Origin: Lysobacteraceae bacterium UBA6001
GTDB taxonomy: Bacteria > Pseudomonadota > Gammaproteobacteria > Xanthomonadales > Xanthomonadaceae
NCBI GenBank assembly: GCA_002429615.1
Contig: DJAN01000241.1
Coordinates: 1 to 34,135, forward strand
Length of the DNA: 34,135 nucleotides
Direction of reading: 5' to 3'
In this document: in pieces, positions 1-9,592 of the stretch
Layout of the letters: every line of letters starts with the position of its first letter
How positions within the stretch are numbered: the stretch's first letter is position 1
Position numbers and translations under genes: made by a program
The notes under the pieces: model-generated
Database searches by the model: none
Told to the model about the DNA's origin: nothing
What the model saw: the letters and a program-made list of their open reading frames with translations, nothing else

Positions 1-10
1 CTTCCGATCT
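1..10. other. Probable residual sequencing-adapter bases
   Basis: The first ten bases, CTTCCGATCT, equal the 3' end of the standard Illumina adapter. They are followed at once by CCGCGAC, which is the inner end of a REP arm whose outer part is missing. This is what a contig that broke inside a dispersed repeat and kept a few adapter bases would look like. A chance genomic match cannot be excluded. Confidence 0.6.
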
Positions 11-53
11 CCGCGACCGTACACCTTCCGGTCGCGGCTGAAGCCGCTCCTAC
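11..53. repeat. GTAG-headed REP element (one full arm, partner truncated)
   Basis: Bases 31-53 are a 23-nt REP unit in CTAC orientation, identical to the right arm of the REP pair at 23019-23078. The unit contains the self-complementary core AGCGGCTTCAGCCGC. Bases 11-17 (CCGCGAC) match the inner end of the opposite arm, so this was probably an inverted REP pair cut by the window edge. GTAG-type REPs are known in Stenotrophomonas, Xanthomonas and relatives and are thought to be mobilised by REP-associated tyrosine transposases. Confidence 0.85.
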
Positions 54-92
54 AGAAGGGGGGAGATGGACCTGCAAAGGTCCCGCCCCAGC

Positions 93-125
93 AAAAAAGC
101 AGAAGGGGCGCCTCGGCGCCCCTTC
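93..125 (-). terminator. Intrinsic terminator of purC
   Basis: Read on the minus strand, an 11-bp perfect inverted repeat (arms 102-112 and 115-125, GAAGGGGCGCC) lies 3 nt after the purC stop codon. It is followed after three bases by six Ts (93-98 on the plus strand are As). This is a standard Rho-independent terminator. Confidence 0.85.
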
Positions 126-128
126 CCT

Positions 129-1055
129 TCAATCGACCGAAATCCCGGCCAGCTTCTCCAGCGCCTCGGCGTACTTCGCCCGCGTGCGCGAAATCACCTC
201 GGCCGGCAGCGCCGGGCCCGGCGCGGTCTTGTTCCAGTCCAGCGTTTCCAGGTAGTCGCGCACGAACTGCTTGTCGTAGCTCGGCGGGCTGGTGCCCACC
301 TCGTACTGGTCAGCCGGCCAGTAGCGCGAGGAATCCGGGGTCAGCATCTCGTCCATGATGTACAGGCGGCCATCGACATCGGTGCCGAATTCGAACTTGG
401 TATCCGCCAGCAGGATGCCGCGCTCGGCGGCGAAGTCAGCCGCGAAGCGGTAGATGCGCAGCGTGGCGTCGCGCACGCGCTCGGCCAGCTCGGCGCCGAC
501 GGTCTTCACCATCGCGTCGAAGTCGATGTTCTCGTCATGGTCGCCCACGGCGGCCTTGGTCGACGGGGTGAAGATCGGCTCGGGCAGCTTCTGCGCCTGG
601 CGCAGGCCGTCCGGCAGCTCGATGCCGCTGACCTTGCCGGTGCGCTGGTAATCCTTCCAGCCGCTGCCGATGAGATAGCCGCGCGCGATCGCCTCCACCG
701 GCACCGGCTTGAGCTTGCGCGTCACCACCGCGCGCTTGGCGTACAGCGCCTTGTCCACGCCTTCGGGCAGCACGCTGGCCACGTCGATGCCGGTCAGGTG
801 GTTCGGCATCAGGTGTTCGGTCTTCTTGAACCAGAAGTTGGAGACCTGGCACAGCATCTCGCCCTTGCCCGGGATCGGATCGGGCAGCACCACGTCGAAC
901 GCGGAGAGGCGATCGGTGGCGACCATCAGCAGGTAGTCGCCCGGCGGCGCGTCGGCGGGCAGGCGCTCGCGGGGAATATCGAACACATCGCGGACTTTGC
1001 CGCGGTGACGCAAGGGCAGGCCGGGGAGATCGGATTGCAACAGCGTGGTCGACAC
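129..1055 (-). CDS. purC: Phosphoribosylaminoimidazole-succinocarboxamide synthase (SAICAR synthetase)
   Basis: PurC joins aspartate to CAIR with ATP to give SAICAR in cytosolic purine biosynthesis. The 308-residue protein has the N-terminal '[11 protein letters not shown]' ATP-binding strand, '[20 protein letters not shown]', '[19 protein letters not shown]', the central '[15 protein letters not shown]' stretch and 'DTKFEFGTD', all PurC hallmarks. Its length fits the long, yeast ADE1-like form rather than the roughly 240-residue enterobacterial form. I chose the GTG start at 1055 because AGGAG lies 5 nt upstream and the protein then begins just before the conserved kinase-like core. The open frame runs on to 1400, but that extension is low-complexity and unsupported. 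The gene is monocistronic, divergent from the J-protein gene, and ends in a good terminator. Confidence 0.96.
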   Translation of the reverse strand: MSTTLLQSDLPGLPLRHRGKVRDVFDIPRERLPADAPPGDYLLMVATDRLSAFDVVLPDPIPGKGEMLCQVSNFWFKKTEHLMPNHLTGIDVASVLPEGVDKALYAKRAVVTRKLKPVPVEAIARGYLIGSGWKDYQRTGKVSGIELPDGLRQAQKLPEPIFTPSTKAAVGDHDENIDFDAMVKTVGAELAERVRDATLRIYRFAADFAAERGILLADTKFEFGTDVDGRLYIMDEMLTPDSSRYWPADQYEVGTSPPSYDKQFVRDYLETLDWNKTAPGPALPAEVISRTRAKYAEALEKLAGISVD

Positions 1056-1278
1056 AGGCACTCCTAAGGACTTCGCATTGGCGCTGTCCCCGGGACCCGT
1101 CGGGCCCGCGGCGGCGACAGCGGGCCGCGTAGTGTACGGCGCTTCGGGCCCGGATGGGGGCCTGCCGGAAACGACCCGGCGACACCGCCCGCCGGACCCC
1201 GACGCCGGGGGTCGGGCCAGTCCCGACGCCGCCGCTGGCGTAGAATTGCCGGCCCTGTCCTCCCCGACCCCGCTCCGC

Positions 1279-1608
1279 ATGCGCTGGTACGGAAAACTGC
1301 TGGGTTTCATCATCGGCGCCCTGGTCTTCCGGGCCAACCCGCTGTTCGGCGCGCTGGTCGGCCTGCTGCTCGGCCACGCGGCGGACCGCGGCTGGTTCAA
1401 TGGCGAGCGCGACGACCCGTACCGCGCCCTGGGCCTGAGCGCCGACGCGACCGCCGCGGAGATCGACCTGGCCTACCGCCGCCTGATGTCCCAGCACCAC
1501 CCGGACAAGCTCGCCAGCGCCCCGCCGGAACTGCGCCAGCAGGCCGAGCGCCGGGCCCGCGAGATCAACGCCGCCTACGACCGCATCCAGCGCCGCCGCC
1601 GGCGCTGA
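1279..1608 (+). CDS. Short membrane-anchored J-domain protein, DjlA-like
   Basis: A 109-residue type III J-protein. Residues 1-38 form a glycine-rich membrane segment (begins [17 protein letters not shown], later [15 protein letters not shown]) resembling the DjlA transmembrane dimerisation segment. Residues 46-109 are a J-domain with '[14 protein letters not shown]', including the HPD triad needed to stimulate DnaK ATPase. Classical DjlA is about 270 residues, with a TerB-type domain between anchor and J-domain; here the two are joined by only a few residues. Presumably it recruits DnaK to the inner membrane. The ATG at 1279 is preferred over the longer open frame from 1045, which overlaps the purC start region. 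It lies 17 nt upstream of rpe and may be co-transcribed with it. Confidence 0.9.
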   Translation: MRWYGKLLGFIIGALVFRANPLFGALVGLLLGHAADRGWFNGERDDPYRALGLSADATAAEIDLAYRRLMSQHHPDKLASAPPELRQQAERRAREINAAYDRIQRRRRR

Positions 1609-1625
1609 TTCCCCTGGAGACCGCC

Positions 1626-2297
1626 ATGTCCACCTGCATCATCGCCCCGTCCATCCTCTCGGCCGACTTCGCCCGCCTTGGCGAGGAGGTGGACAACGTC
1701 ATCGCCGCCGGCGCCGACTGGGTGCATTTCGACGTGATGGACAACCACTACGTGCCGAACCTGACCATCGGCCCGATGGTCTGCCAGGCGCTGCGCAAGC
1801 ACGGCGTCACCGCGCCGATCGACGTGCACCTGATGGTGGAGCCGGTGGACCGCATCATCCCGGACTTCGCCGAGGCCGGCGCGACCTACATCAGCTTCCA
1901 CCCGGAGGCCAGCCGCCACGTCCATCGCACCATCCAGCTGATCAAGTCGCATGGCTGCAAGGCCGGGCTGGTGCTCAACCCGGCCACCCCGGTGGACTTC
2001 CTCGACTGGGTGCTCGAAGACCTCGACCTGGTGCTGCTGATGTCGGTGAACCCGGGCTTCGGCGGCCAGGCCTTCATTCCCTCCGCGCTCGACAAGCTGC
2101 GCGCGGTGCGCAAGAAGATCGATGCGCTCGGCAAGTCGATCCGCCTGGAAATCGACGGCGGGGTGAAGGCCGACAACATCGGCGAGATCGCCGCCGCTGG
2201 CGCGGACACCTTCGTCGCCGGCTCGGCGATCTTCAACGCGCCGGACTACGCCGACGTCATCCGCCGGATGCGCGTGGCCGTGGCCGCGGCCCGATGA
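1626..2297 (+). CDS. rpe: Ribulose-phosphate 3-epimerase
   Basis: Rpe interconverts D-ribulose 5-phosphate and D-xylulose 5-phosphate in the pentose phosphate pathway. The 223-residue TIM barrel is full length. It shows '[14 protein letters not shown]' at the N-terminus, '[18 protein letters not shown]' with probable metal ligands His34 and Asp36, 'DVHLMVEP' with His68, '[12 protein letters not shown]', and '[11 protein letters not shown]' with catalytic Asp177. 'VAGSAIF' forms the phosphate-binding end. CTGGAGA 5 nt before the ATG is a reasonable ribosome binding site. The stop codon overlaps the next gene's start (ATGA), so the acetyltransferase is translationally coupled. Confidence 0.97.
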   Translation: MSTCIIAPSILSADFARLGEEVDNVIAAGADWVHFDVMDNHYVPNLTIGPMVCQALRKHGVTAPIDVHLMVEPVDRIIPDFAEAGATYISFHPEASRHVHRTIQLIKSHGCKAGLVLNPATPVDFLDWVLEDLDLVLLMSVNPGFGGQAFIPSALDKLRAVRKKIDALGKSIRLEIDGGVKADNIGEIAAAGADTFVAGSAIFNAPDYADVIRRMRVAVAAAR

Positions 2298-2788
2298 GCG
2301 CGCCCGCGCCGCGCATCCGCGCGGCCACGCCAGACGACGCGGCGCTGCTGCACGAACTGGTGACCGCGCTGGCCGTGTACGAGCGCGAGCCGGATGCGGT
2401 CAAGGCCTCGGTCGAGGACCTGCGCGCCAGCCTGTTCGGCGAGGGGGCCACCGCGCATGCGCTGGTCTGCGAACAGGACGGCGTGGCGGTGGGCTTCGCG
2501 GTCTATTTCTTCAACTATTCGACCTGGCTGGGCCGCAACGGCATCTACCTGGAAGACCTGTTCGTGCGCCCGGAACATCGCGGCCACGGCGCCGGCCTGG
2601 CGCTGCTGCGCCATCTGGCGCGGCTGGCGGTGGAACGTGGTTGCGGCCGCTTCGAGTGGTCGGTGCTGGACTGGAACCAGCCGGCCATCGACTTCTATCG
2701 CGCCGCCGGTGCGCGGCCGATGGACGAATGGACGGTGTACCGGATGGAAGGCCAGGCCCTGCGCGATTTCGCCGGTGGCGAGCGCTGA
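2294..2788 (+). CDS. GNAT N-acetyltransferase, SSAT (spermidine/thialysine acetyltransferase)-like
   Basis: A 164-residue single-domain GNAT enzyme that transfers acetyl from acetyl-CoA to an amine. The acetyl-CoA loop is '[19 protein letters not shown]' and is preceded by 'GIYLEDLF'. The '[17 protein letters not shown]' motif, together with '[11 protein letters not shown]' near the N-terminus and 'FSTWLG'-like '[10 protein letters not shown]', is characteristic of the eukaryote-like SSAT1/SSAT2 subgroup. The substrate is therefore likely a polyamine or small amine, which is an inference. It is coupled to rpe through an ATGA overlap. A run of hairpins follows the stop. Confidence 0.92.
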   Translation: MSAPAPRIRAATPDDAALLHELVTALAVYEREPDAVKASVEDLRASLFGEGATAHALVCEQDGVAVGFAVYFFNYSTWLGRNGIYLEDLFVRPEHRGHGAGLALLRHLARLAVERGCGRFEWSVLDWNQPAIDFYRAAGARPMDEWTVYRMEGQALRDFAGGER

Positions 2789-3120
2789 TCAGCGTTCGTC
2801 GCGTCGATCGGGGCCCTGTCGGGGGAGGGTCCGGCAGCCCGATCGACGCGAACGCGCGCCGCTTGCCAGTGCGCCGCAGGAGAGAGGTTGCGACGCCTTG
2901 AACGAGAGGGGTCCGGCCTGGACAGGCCGGACCCGGAAGATTGGAGGCTTATCCTGCCTCCGCCCATCGTCCCTGCTATGGCCTCCCACGTTAGGCCGGG
3001 TCGATGACATCGCCATGACATGGTGGTGATCGCCGTCGCGACGATTTGAATGCGTTCACGAAGCTGGCATCGCGCGCTTGCTAGCGTGGCGCGCATTCCT
3101 CTGATGATTCCGGATTCCGC
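2789..3120. other. Non-coding gap with three successive hairpins
   Basis: No credible gene is visible. Three inverted repeats follow the acetyltransferase stop: CGCGTCGATCGGG at 2800-2812 with its complement at 2838-2850; an 11-bp stem GGGTCCGGCCT (2909-2919) with loop GGAC and partner at 2924-2934; and GGAGGC/GCCTCC at 2943-2948 and 2956-2961. None has a T-run, so they may be Rho-type end structures or stability elements. The promoter of the downstream lipid kinase must lie in the last 100 bp, but I see no convincing -35/-10 pair. Confidence 0.6.
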
Positions 3121-4050
3121 ATGCAGGCACCGCGCTGGCGACTGATCCTCAACGGCAAGGCCGCTGGCGACGACGCGGTGCGCGCGGCGGTGGGCGACTG
3201 GCGCCAACGCGGCATCCACCTTGATGTGCGGGTGACCTGGGAAGGCGGCGATGCCGAGCGCTATGTGGCCGAGGCCATCGCCGACGGCGTGGATACGGTG
3301 ATTGCCGGTGGCGGCGACGGCACGCTCAGCGAGGTCGCCACCACGCTGGCGCATCGCGACGAGGCGGCCGACGCACTGCCCACGCTGGCGCTGCTGCCGT
3401 TGGGCACCGCCAACGATTTCGCCAGCGCGGCCGGCATTCCGGCCGATCCCGACGACGCCCTGCGCCTGGTCGCCGAGCAGCCGGCGCGCGCGCTGGACCT
3501 GCTGCGCCTGCAGGCCAATGGCGAGATCCACTGGTGCGCGAACCTCGCCAGTGGCGGCTTCGGTACCCAGATCACTGTGGAAACCGACGAGGGCTTGAAG
3601 GACCTGCTCGGTGGCCTGGCCTATCTGGTGACCGGGCTGTCGCGGCTCGGGCGCATCGAGCCGGTGCAGGCACGGCTGCGCGGCCCGGACTTCGCCTGGG
3701 AGGGAGGCTTCATTGCGTTGGGTATAGGCAACGGGCGCCAGGCCGGCGGCGGGCAGGCGCTGTGCCCGGACGCGCTGATCGATGACGGCCTGCTTGAGGT
3801 GACGGTGATTCCCGGCCTCGAAGGCGAAGTGGCGGCCACGCTCGGCACGCTGGTGCGGGGCGGCAAGCGGGCCGCGCTGGAACGGGTGGCCGAGCGCCGG
3901 CAGCTGCCCTGGCTGGAGATCGAGGCGCCCGCGCCGCTGACCCTCAACCTCGATGGCGAACCGGTGCAATCGCGGCACTTCCATATCGAATGCGTGCGCC
4001 ATCGGCTGCGCATGCACCTGCCCGAGGGCTGTCCGCTGCTGTCGGCTTGA
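3121..4050 (+). CDS. yegS: YegS-like lipid kinase (diacylglycerol kinase catalytic family)
   Basis: A 309-residue soluble kinase of the DAGK_cat/NAD-kinase fold that phosphorylates a lipid alcohol; E. coli YegS acts on phosphatidylglycerol in vitro. Diagnostic motifs are '[11 protein letters not shown]' at the N-terminus, '[12 protein letters not shown]', '[13 protein letters not shown]' (the GGGDG nucleotide loop), '[11 protein letters not shown]', '[13 protein letters not shown]', '[18 protein letters not shown]', 'IDDGLLEV' and 'NLDGEP'. These follow YegS closely from end to end, including the C-terminal 'LPEGCPLL'. It stands alone, flanked by gaps of 332 and 168 bp. The true lipid substrate in this organism is unknown. 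Confidence 0.93.
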   Translation: MQAPRWRLILNGKAAGDDAVRAAVGDWRQRGIHLDVRVTWEGGDAERYVAEAIADGVDTVIAGGGDGTLSEVATTLAHRDEAADALPTLALLPLGTANDFASAAGIPADPDDALRLVAEQPARALDLLRLQANGEIHWCANLASGGFGTQITVETDEGLKDLLGGLAYLVTGLSRLGRIEPVQARLRGPDFAWEGGFIALGIGNGRQAGGGQALCPDALIDDGLLEVTVIPGLEGEVAATLGTLVRGGKRAALERVAERRQLPWLEIEAPAPLTLNLDGEPVQSRHFHIECVRHRLRMHLPEGCPLLSA

Positions 4051-4218
4051 CGGTTTCGTCCGATACCACGCCCACACCGGCCACGGGTTTGGGTTAAAGT
4101 GAGGCGGTGTCCACTCTGACGACCCCGCGTTCCTTCTCTTCCGCTCGCCGCTGGTGGCGATGGTGGCCCGTTGCCGTCGTCCGTCCCCGCACCGCAGCCT
4201 CCCGGAAGGAAAGTCGTC

Positions 4219-5694
4219 TTGATCACTGCCGAGCAGTTCCAGCAGCAGGCCGCTGAAGGCCACACCCGCATCCCCGTCGTCCGTGAAGTGCTGTCCGACC
4301 TGGACACGCCGCTTTCGGTCTACCTGAAGCTCGCCGACGGCCCCTATACCTATCTGTTCGAATCGGTCGAGGGCGGTGAGCGCTTCGGTCGCTATTCGAT
4401 CATCGGCCTGCCCGCGCGGCGGGTGTACAGCTTCCGCGGCCACACGCTGGAAGTGAGCGAGCTGGGCGAAGTGGTGGAGACCCGCGAGGTCGCCGACCCG
4501 CTGGCCGAGGTCGAGGCGCTGCGCGCCGAGCATTCGGTGCCGCAGTTCGACGGCCTGCCCGGGTTCACCGGTGGCCTGGTGGGCTGGTTCGGCTTCGAGT
4601 GCATCCAGTACATCGAGCCGCGCCTGGCTGCCGGCGACAAACCCGACGAGCTCGGTACCCCGGACATCTTGCTGATGCTCTCCGAAGAGCTGGCGGTGTT
4701 CGACAACCTCAAGGGCCGCCTGTACCTGATCGTGCATGCCGACCCGCGCCAGCCGCAGGCCTTCGCGCGCGCCAACCGGCGCCTGGACGAACTGGCGCAC
4801 CGGCTGCGCCAGGCCGGCGCCGGCTACCCGCAGGCGCAGGTGTCCGATGCCATCGACGAGCAGGATTTCCGCTCCTCCTTCACCCGCGAGGAGTACCACG
4901 AGGTGGTGCGCAAGGCGCAGGAATACGTGCGCGCCGGCGACATCTTCCAGGTCGTGCCGAGCCAGCGCCTGCGCGTACCGTTCCGCGCGCGGCCGATCGA
5001 CGTGTACCGCGCGCTGCGCGCGCTGAACCCGTCGCCGTACATGTATTACGTCGATGTGGGCGGCACCCAGGTGGTGGGCTCCTCGCCGGAAATCCTGGCC
5101 CGCCTGCGCGATGGCGTGGTCACCGTGCGGCCGATCGCCGGTACCCGTCCGCGTGGCGCCACGCCCGAGCAGGACGCCGCGCTGGAAGCCGAGCTGCTGG
5201 CCGACCCGAAGGAACGCGCCGAGCACGTGATGCTGATCGACCTGGGCCGCAATGATGTCGGCCGCGTCGCCGAGCCGGGCACCGTGGAGGTGGGCGAGCA
5301 GTTTGTGATCGAGCGCTACAGCCACGTCATGCATATCGTCAGCGAGGTGACCGGCAAGCTGAAGGCCGGGCTGAGCTACAGCGACGTGCTGCGCGCGACG
5401 TTCCCGGCCGGCACCGTCAGCGGCGCGCCCAAGATCCGCGCGCTGGAGATCATTCGCGAGCTGGAGCCGGTACGCCGCAACGTGTATTCCGGCGCGGTGG
5501 GCTACATCGGCTGGCATGGCGATGCCGATACCGCCATCGCGATCCGCACCGCGGTGATCCAGGACGGCCACCTGTACGTGCAGGCCGGCGGCGGCGTGGT
5601 CTACGACTCCGACCCGGATGCCGAATGGCAGGAAACGATGAACAAGGGCCGCGCGCTGTTCCGTGCCGTCGCCCAGGCGGCGAAGGGGCTGTGA
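4219..5694 (+). CDS. trpE: Anthranilate synthase component I
   Basis: TrpE converts chorismate and ammonia (delivered by TrpG) to anthranilate, the first committed step of tryptophan synthesis. The 491-residue chorismate-binding enzyme contains '[16 protein letters not shown]' (Ser49 lies where tryptophan feedback inhibition is set), 'QVVPSQRL', '[12 protein letters not shown]', '[12 protein letters not shown]', '[15 protein letters not shown]', '[18 protein letters not shown]' and '[13 protein letters not shown]'. I chose the TTG at 4219 because AAGGA lies 8 nt upstream and the protein then begins like other xanthomonad TrpE proteins. The frame opens 16 codons earlier at another TTG. The stop shares one base with the next ATG. 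I found no Trp-rich leader peptide or attenuator in the 168-bp upstream gap. Confidence 0.96.
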   Translation: MITAEQFQQQAAEGHTRIPVVREVLSDLDTPLSVYLKLADGPYTYLFESVEGGERFGRYSIIGLPARRVYSFRGHTLEVSELGEVVETREVADPLAEVEALRAEHSVPQFDGLPGFTGGLVGWFGFECIQYIEPRLAAGDKPDELGTPDILLMLSEELAVFDNLKGRLYLIVHADPRQPQAFARANRRLDELAHRLRQAGAGYPQAQVSDAIDEQDFRSSFTREEYHEVVRKAQEYVRAGDIFQVVPSQRLRVPFRARPIDVYRALRALNPSPYMYYVDVGGTQVVGSSPEILARLRDGVVTVRPIAGTRPRGATPEQDAALEAELLADPKERAEHVMLIDLGRNDVGRVAEPGTVEVGEQFVIERYSHVMHIVSEVTGKLKAGLSYSDVLRATFPAGTVSGAPKIRALEIIRELEPVRRNVYSGAVGYIGWHGDADTAIAIRTAVIQDGHLYVQAGGGVVYDSDPDAEWQETMNKGRALFRAVAQAAKGL

Positions 5695-6737
5695 TGGACG
5701 CGCTGGTGGCGCGGATCGGCTTCCGCAACGATTACAGCGAAGGCGCGCACCCGCGCCTGCTGCAGGCGCTCGCCAGCGCCAGTGGCGAGCAGAACGCCGG
5801 CTATGGGCTGGACCGCCACAGCCAGCGGGCAGCGGAACTGATCCGCGCGGCCTGCGCGCAACCGCAGGCGCAGGTGCACCTGCTGGCCGGCGGCACGCAG
5901 ACCAACCTCACCGCGATCGGCGCGTTCCTGCGCCCGCACCAGGCGGTGATCGCCGCCGAGAGCGGGCATATCGCCGTGCACGAGACCGGCGCGATCGAGC
6001 TGACCGGGCACAAGGTGCTCACCGCGCCGGGCGTGGACGGCAAGCTGACGCCGGAAGCCATCGAAGCGCTGCTGGCGGTGCACGACAACGAACACCTCGT
6101 GCAGCCGAAGCTGGTGTATGTCTCCGACACCACCGAGCTGGGCACGATCTATCGCCGCGCCGAACTGGAGGCGATCTCGCGCCTGTGCCGTGCGCGCGGG
6201 CTGCTGCTGTTCCTGGATGGCGCGCGCCTGGGCGCGGCGCTGACCGCCGAAGGCAACGACCTCACCCTGGCCGACATCGCCGCGCTGACCGACGCCTTCT
6301 ATATCGGCGGCACCAAGAACGGCGCCCTGCTCGGCGAGGCGCTGGTGATCGTCAACGAGGGGCTACAGCAGGATTTCCGCTACCTGCTCAAGCAGCGTGG
6401 TGCGCTGCTGGCCAAGGGCATGGTGCTGGGCGTGCAGTTCGCCACCCTGTTCGAGGACGGCCTGTTCTTCGCCCTGGCCGAGCATGCCAACCGCATGGCG
6501 CGGCGCCTGCGCGACGGGCTGGAAGCGGCCGGCGCGCGCTTCGTGGTGGCGTCGCCGACCAACCAGCAGTTCATCGTCGTCACCCCGGCGCAGCTGGATG
6601 CACTGGCACGCCGCTACGATTTCGAGCGCTGGGAAACCCGCGCCGACGGCGAGGTGGTGATCCGTTTCGTCACCTCGTGGGCGACCACCGCCGCGATGGT
6701 GGATACCCTCTGCGGCGATTACGCCGCCCTGGCCTGA
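5694..6737 (+). CDS. ltaE: Low-specificity threonine aldolase (PLP beta-eliminating lyase family)
   Basis: A fold-type I PLP enzyme of 347 residues, expected to cleave L-threonine/L-allo-threonine to glycine and acetaldehyde. Motifs are 'NDYSEGAHPRLLQAL' and 'QNAGYGLD' at the N-terminus, 'LLAGGTQTNL', 'HETGAIEL', 'LFLDGARLGAAL' (PLP-binding Asp/Arg) and 'FYIGGTKNGAL', with Lys208 the likely Schiff-base lysine. The ATG overlaps the trpE stop by one base, implying translational coupling. That is an unusual companion for trpE. The family also includes L-allo-threonine- and phenylserine-type aldolases, so the exact substrate is open. Confidence 0.92.
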   Translation: MDALVARIGFRNDYSEGAHPRLLQALASASGEQNAGYGLDRHSQRAAELIRAACAQPQAQVHLLAGGTQTNLTAIGAFLRPHQAVIAAESGHIAVHETGAIELTGHKVLTAPGVDGKLTPEAIEALLAVHDNEHLVQPKLVYVSDTTELGTIYRRAELEAISRLCRARGLLLFLDGARLGAALTAEGNDLTLADIAALTDAFYIGGTKNGALLGEALVIVNEGLQQDFRYLLKQRGALLAKGMVLGVQFATLFEDGLFFALAEHANRMARRLRDGLEAAGARFVVASPTNQQFIVVTPAQLDALARRYDFERWETRADGEVVIRFVTSWATTAAMVDTLCGDYAALA

Positions 6738-6761
6738 CCCATGACACAAGGAACTGTCCGC

Positions 6762-7544
6762 ATGCGCCGTCTTGTTGCCGTTGTCGTGTCCGCCTGCCTG
6801 ATGCTGGCGCCGTTGGTGGCAGCGGCGCAGGTCAACAGCCTGCCGTCGCAGCCGCACCTGCTGGTGCGCGGGAAAGGCGAGCGGGAAGTCATGCCGGATC
6901 GCTTCATGCTCAGTGTCCGCCTGGAGCAGACCGACGCTTCGCCCGAACTCGCCCGTAGCCGTGTCCAGGCAGACGCGGCCACCGTACTGGGTCTGTTGAA
7001 GGCGAACAACGCGTTGGCCGATTCCGTCGAGGCATCTTCGCTCTCGATCGAACCCAGCAGCCGGTACGTGGATGGACGGCAGGTATTCGAGGGCACACAG
7101 GTCAGCCGTCGGCTGTCGGCCACGTTCTCCCGCTTGGAGCAGGTGCGCGCGGTGCTGGGCGGTTTGAAGACCAGCGACCACTTGCAGGTCAGCGGCGTGA
7201 CGCCTTCCTACAGCGAGGAAACGCGCGTGCGCGGCGAGCTGAAGCGTGAGGCCGTAGCCCAGACGCGCGAAACTGCCGGCAAGCTCGCCGATGCCTACGG
7301 CGTCCGACTGGGCGGGCTTTACACGATCTCCGAGGTCGCCCCCGATTTCGCGTATGGCATCCAGGCGGGCAGTTGGGGAGATGGCCCCCGGGACGGCAGC
7401 TCGGTTCCGCCACCGCCGCCGCCGCCGCCGGCCTTCGACGTGCCCGAGCCACGCGCTTCGGACAAGGTCCAGGCCGAATCCCTCGAAGCCGGCAGCCTCA
7501 CCCTCACCGAATACGTCTACGCGATCTTCCTGATCGCCCCCTGA
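6762..7544 (+). CDS. Periplasmic SIMPL-domain (DUF541) protein
   Basis: A 260-residue exported protein of the SIMPL/DUF541 family, whose members (for example E. coli YggE and the BP26 antigen) are periplasmic and of poorly known function. Residues 1-22 are a signal peptide (MRRLVAVVV..., cleavage near AAA-QV). The SIMPL core begins at '[20 protein letters not shown]' and runs to the C-terminal '[10 protein letters not shown]'. Near residues 222-229 there is a run of eight prolines, an insertion-like linker. I prefer the ATG at 6762, which has AAGGA 9 nt upstream; another ATG at 6741 would add seven residues. It lies between ltaE and trpG, 10 nt before trpG. Confidence 0.88.
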   Translation: MRRLVAVVVSACLMLAPLVAAAQVNSLPSQPHLLVRGKGEREVMPDRFMLSVRLEQTDASPELARSRVQADAATVLGLLKANNALADSVEASSLSIEPSSRYVDGRQVFEGTQVSRRLSATFSRLEQVRAVLGGLKTSDHLQVSGVTPSYSEETRVRGELKREAVAQTRETAGKLADAYGVRLGGLYTISEVAPDFAYGIQAGSWGDGPRDGSSVPPPPPPPPAFDVPEPRASDKVQAESLEAGSLTLTEYVYAIFLIAP

Positions 7545-7554
7545 GATTCCCGCC

Positions 7555-8139
7555 ATGCTGCTGATGCTCGACAACTACGACAGCTTCACCTACAACCTCG
7601 TGCAGTACCTGCAGGCGCTGGGCGCCGAGGTGACGGTGGTGCGCAACGATGCGATGAGCGTCGAGCAGATCGCCGCGCTCAAGCCCGAGCGCATCGTGGT
7701 CTCGCCCGGCCCGTGCACGCCGAACGAAGCCGGCATCTCGCTGGCGCTGATCGAGAAGCTCGGCCCGACCACGCCCATCCTGGGCGTGTGCCTGGGCCAC
7801 CAGGGCATCGGCCAGGTCTACGGCGGCGACGTGGTGCGCGCCGGCAACATCATGCACGGCAAGACCTCGCCGATCCGCCACGAAGGCAAGGGCGTGTTCG
7901 CCGGCCTGCCGGACCGCTACGAGGCCACGCGCTACCACTCGCTGGTGGTGGACAAGCGCACGCTGCCCGATGCGCTGGAGATCACCGCCTGGACCGAGAA
8001 CCCGGACGGTTCGATGGAGGAGATCATGGGCCTGCGCCACCGCGAGCATCCGGTCGAGGGCGTGCAGTTCCATCCCGAGTCCATCCTCACCGAACACGGC
8101 CACGCGCTGCTGCGCAATTTCCTTGAGCGCCCGCTGTGA
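7555..8139 (+). CDS. trpG: Anthranilate synthase component II, glutamine amidotransferase
   Basis: TrpG hydrolyses glutamine and channels ammonia to TrpE. The 194-residue class I amidotransferase has '[18 protein letters not shown]' at the start, '[13 protein letters not shown]', the nucleophile motif '[13 protein letters not shown]' (Cys79) and '[14 protein letters not shown]' giving His173 and Glu175 of the triad. It may also serve as the PabA subunit of aminodeoxychorismate synthase, as in many bacteria; that is inference. Its start is 10 nt after the SIMPL gene and its stop overlaps the next GTG start (GTGA), so it is in a translationally coupled run that leads to trpD. Confidence 0.97.
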   Translation: MLLMLDNYDSFTYNLVQYLQALGAEVTVVRNDAMSVEQIAALKPERIVVSPGPCTPNEAGISLALIEKLGPTTPILGVCLGHQGIGQVYGGDVVRAGNIMHGKTSPIRHEGKGVFAGLPDRYEATRYHSLVVDKRTLPDALEITAWTENPDGSMEEIMGLRHREHPVEGVQFHPESILTEHGHALLRNFLERPL

Positions 8140-8483
8140 TCCGTGCGTCGCTGGCTTTGCTGCTGCTGTTGATGGCGGGCGCCGCGCAGGCCGCGCCGGT
8201 GCCGTCCTCCACCCGTTGCCTCGGCGCCGCGCAGCAGCAGGCACACCGCCTGCTGGCCTTCCATCTGGGCGAGGATGATCCGCGCATCGTGATCGACACG
8301 GACATCAAGCCGCTGCCCAGCATCGTCAATCCCGCCAACCCGAAGCAGCGCTTCGACGTGCTGGAGGTGATGGGCAATGTCTACAAGGGCGAGTACCGCA
8401 TGCACCTGATCTACTACCCCCTCGGCGGCAGCGGTGGCTGCGTGCTGATGGGCCAGGAAATCCTCGAACACGCCTCACTGTGA
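8136..8483 (+). CDS. Small exported protein of unknown function between trpG and trpD
   Basis: A 115-residue protein I cannot assign to a family. Residues 1-19 are a clear signal peptide ([19 protein letters not shown], then AP). The mature part has exactly two cysteines, Cys28 and Cys102, likely a disulfide. It also has a central '[20 protein letters not shown]' stretch that suggests a small beta-rich fold. The GTG start overlaps the trpG stop (GTGA) and the stop lies just before trpD, so it is translated as part of the trp unit. Codon use is like its neighbours. A periplasmic protein inside the trpG-trpD junction has no known link to tryptophan synthesis. Confidence 0.85.
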   Translation: MIRASLALLLLLMAGAAQAAPVPSSTRCLGAAQQQAHRLLAFHLGEDDPRIVIDTDIKPLPSIVNPANPKQRFDVLEVMGNVYKGEYRMHLIYYPLGGSGGCVLMGQEILEHASL

Positions 8484-8488
8484 CGACC

Positions 8489-9523
8489 ATGACCTTCACT
8501 GCCCAGGAAGCGCTCCAGCGCACCATCGAACACCGCGAGATCTTCTTCGACGAGATGGTTATGCTGATGCGGCGGATCATGCGCGGCGAGGTGTCCGAGT
8601 CGATGACCGCGGCCATCCTCACCGGCCTGCGGGTCAAGAAGGAGACCGTGGGCGAGATCGCCGGCGCCGCGCAGGTGATGCGGGAGTTCTCGCGCACCGT
8701 CGAGGTGGCCGACCGCACGCACCTGGTCGACATCGTCGGTACCGGCGGCGACGGTTCGCATACCTTCAACATCTCCACCTGCACGATGTTCGTGACCGCC
8801 GCCGCCGGCGCGCGCGTGGCCAAGCACGGCAACCGCAGCGTGTCCTCCAAGTCCGGCAGCGCCGATGCGCTCGAAGCGCTGGGCGCGATCATCGAGCTGC
8901 AGCCCGAGCAGGTGGGCCGCGCCATCGCCGCCAGTGGCATCGGCTTCATGTTCGCCCCGGTGCACCATCCGGCGATGAAGGTGGTGGCGCCGGTGCGTCG
9001 CGAGATGGGCGTGCGCACCATCTTCAACATCCTCGGCCCGCTGACCAACCCGGCCGGCGCGCCGAGCATCCTGATGGGCGTGTTCCATCCCGACCTGGTC
9101 GGCATCCAAGCGCGCGTGCTGCACGAGCTGGGCGCCGAACGCGCGCTGGTGGTGTGGGGCCGCGATGGCATGGACGAGATCTCGCTCGGTGCTGGCACCC
9201 TGGTGGGTGAGCTGCGCGATGGCAAGGTGCGCGAATACGAAATCCATCCGGAGGACTTCGGCATCGCGATGTCGCACAGCCGCAACCTCAAGGTGGCCGA
9301 CCCGGACGAATCCAAGGCCATGCTGCTCGGCGTGCTCGACAACCAGCCCGGTCCGGCGCTGGACATCGTGGCGCTCAATGCCGGCGCGGCGCTGTACGTG
9401 GCCGGCGTGGCCACCGACATCGCCGAGGGCATCGAACGTGCGCGCGCGGCGATCGCCGACGGCAGCGCGCGCGCCAAGCTGGACGAGTACGTGGCCCTGA
9501 CCCGCGTGCTGGCCGCCGAATGA
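8489..9523 (+). CDS. trpD: Anthranilate phosphoribosyltransferase
   Basis: TrpD transfers the phosphoribosyl group of PRPP to anthranilate. The 344-residue protein starts with the helical '[17 protein letters not shown]' segment, then the PRPP loop '[17 protein letters not shown]' (GTGGD at 84-88), the conserved '[18 protein letters not shown]' (anthranilate/PRPP contacts), '[10 protein letters not shown]', '[12 protein letters not shown]' and '[11 protein letters not shown]'. I use the ATG at 8489, which aligns with xanthomonad TrpD starts; a GTG at 8480 overlapping the upstream stop would add three residues. It is followed by a 69-bp gap that carries a candidate promoter for trpC. Confidence 0.96.
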   Translation: MTFTAQEALQRTIEHREIFFDEMVMLMRRIMRGEVSESMTAAILTGLRVKKETVGEIAGAAQVMREFSRTVEVADRTHLVDIVGTGGDGSHTFNISTCTMFVTAAAGARVAKHGNRSVSSKSGSADALEALGAIIELQPEQVGRAIAASGIGFMFAPVHHPAMKVVAPVRREMGVRTIFNILGPLTNPAGAPSILMGVFHPDLVGIQARVLHELGAERALVVWGRDGMDEISLGAGTLVGELRDGKVREYEIHPEDFGIAMSHSRNLKVADPDESKAMLLGVLDNQPGPALDIVALNAGAALYVAGVATDIAEGIERARAAIADGSARAKLDEYVALTRVLAAE

Positions 9524-9537
9524 GTGCCTGCCCCGCG

Positions 9538-9567
9538 TTGGCCGGGCGCAGGGCTTTGGCCGATAAT
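9538..9567 (+). promoter_or_regulatory. Candidate sigma70 promoter for trpC
   Basis: TTGGCC (9538-9543) and GATAAT (9562-9567) are separated by 18 bp and lie 25 bp before the trpC ATG, in the only sizeable gap of the trpG-to-HAD run. The -10 box is a 5/6 match. Transcription could start near 9574, giving a short leader. This is prediction only. Confidence 0.45.
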
Positions 9568-9592
9568 GCGGGGTCCTGACGATATTCCTGCG

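Noticed and set aside
4051..4218. trp attenuator or Trp-rich leader peptide before trpE
   Set aside because: No short frame with tandem Trp codons and no terminator/antiterminator pair could be found in this gap.
2695..5571. 958-codon open frame on the minus strand across the lipid kinase and trpE
   Set aside because: It is a shadow of two well-supported plus-strand genes; its translation is His/Gln/Ala/Arg-rich low complexity with no family motif, as expected from high-GC antisense frames.
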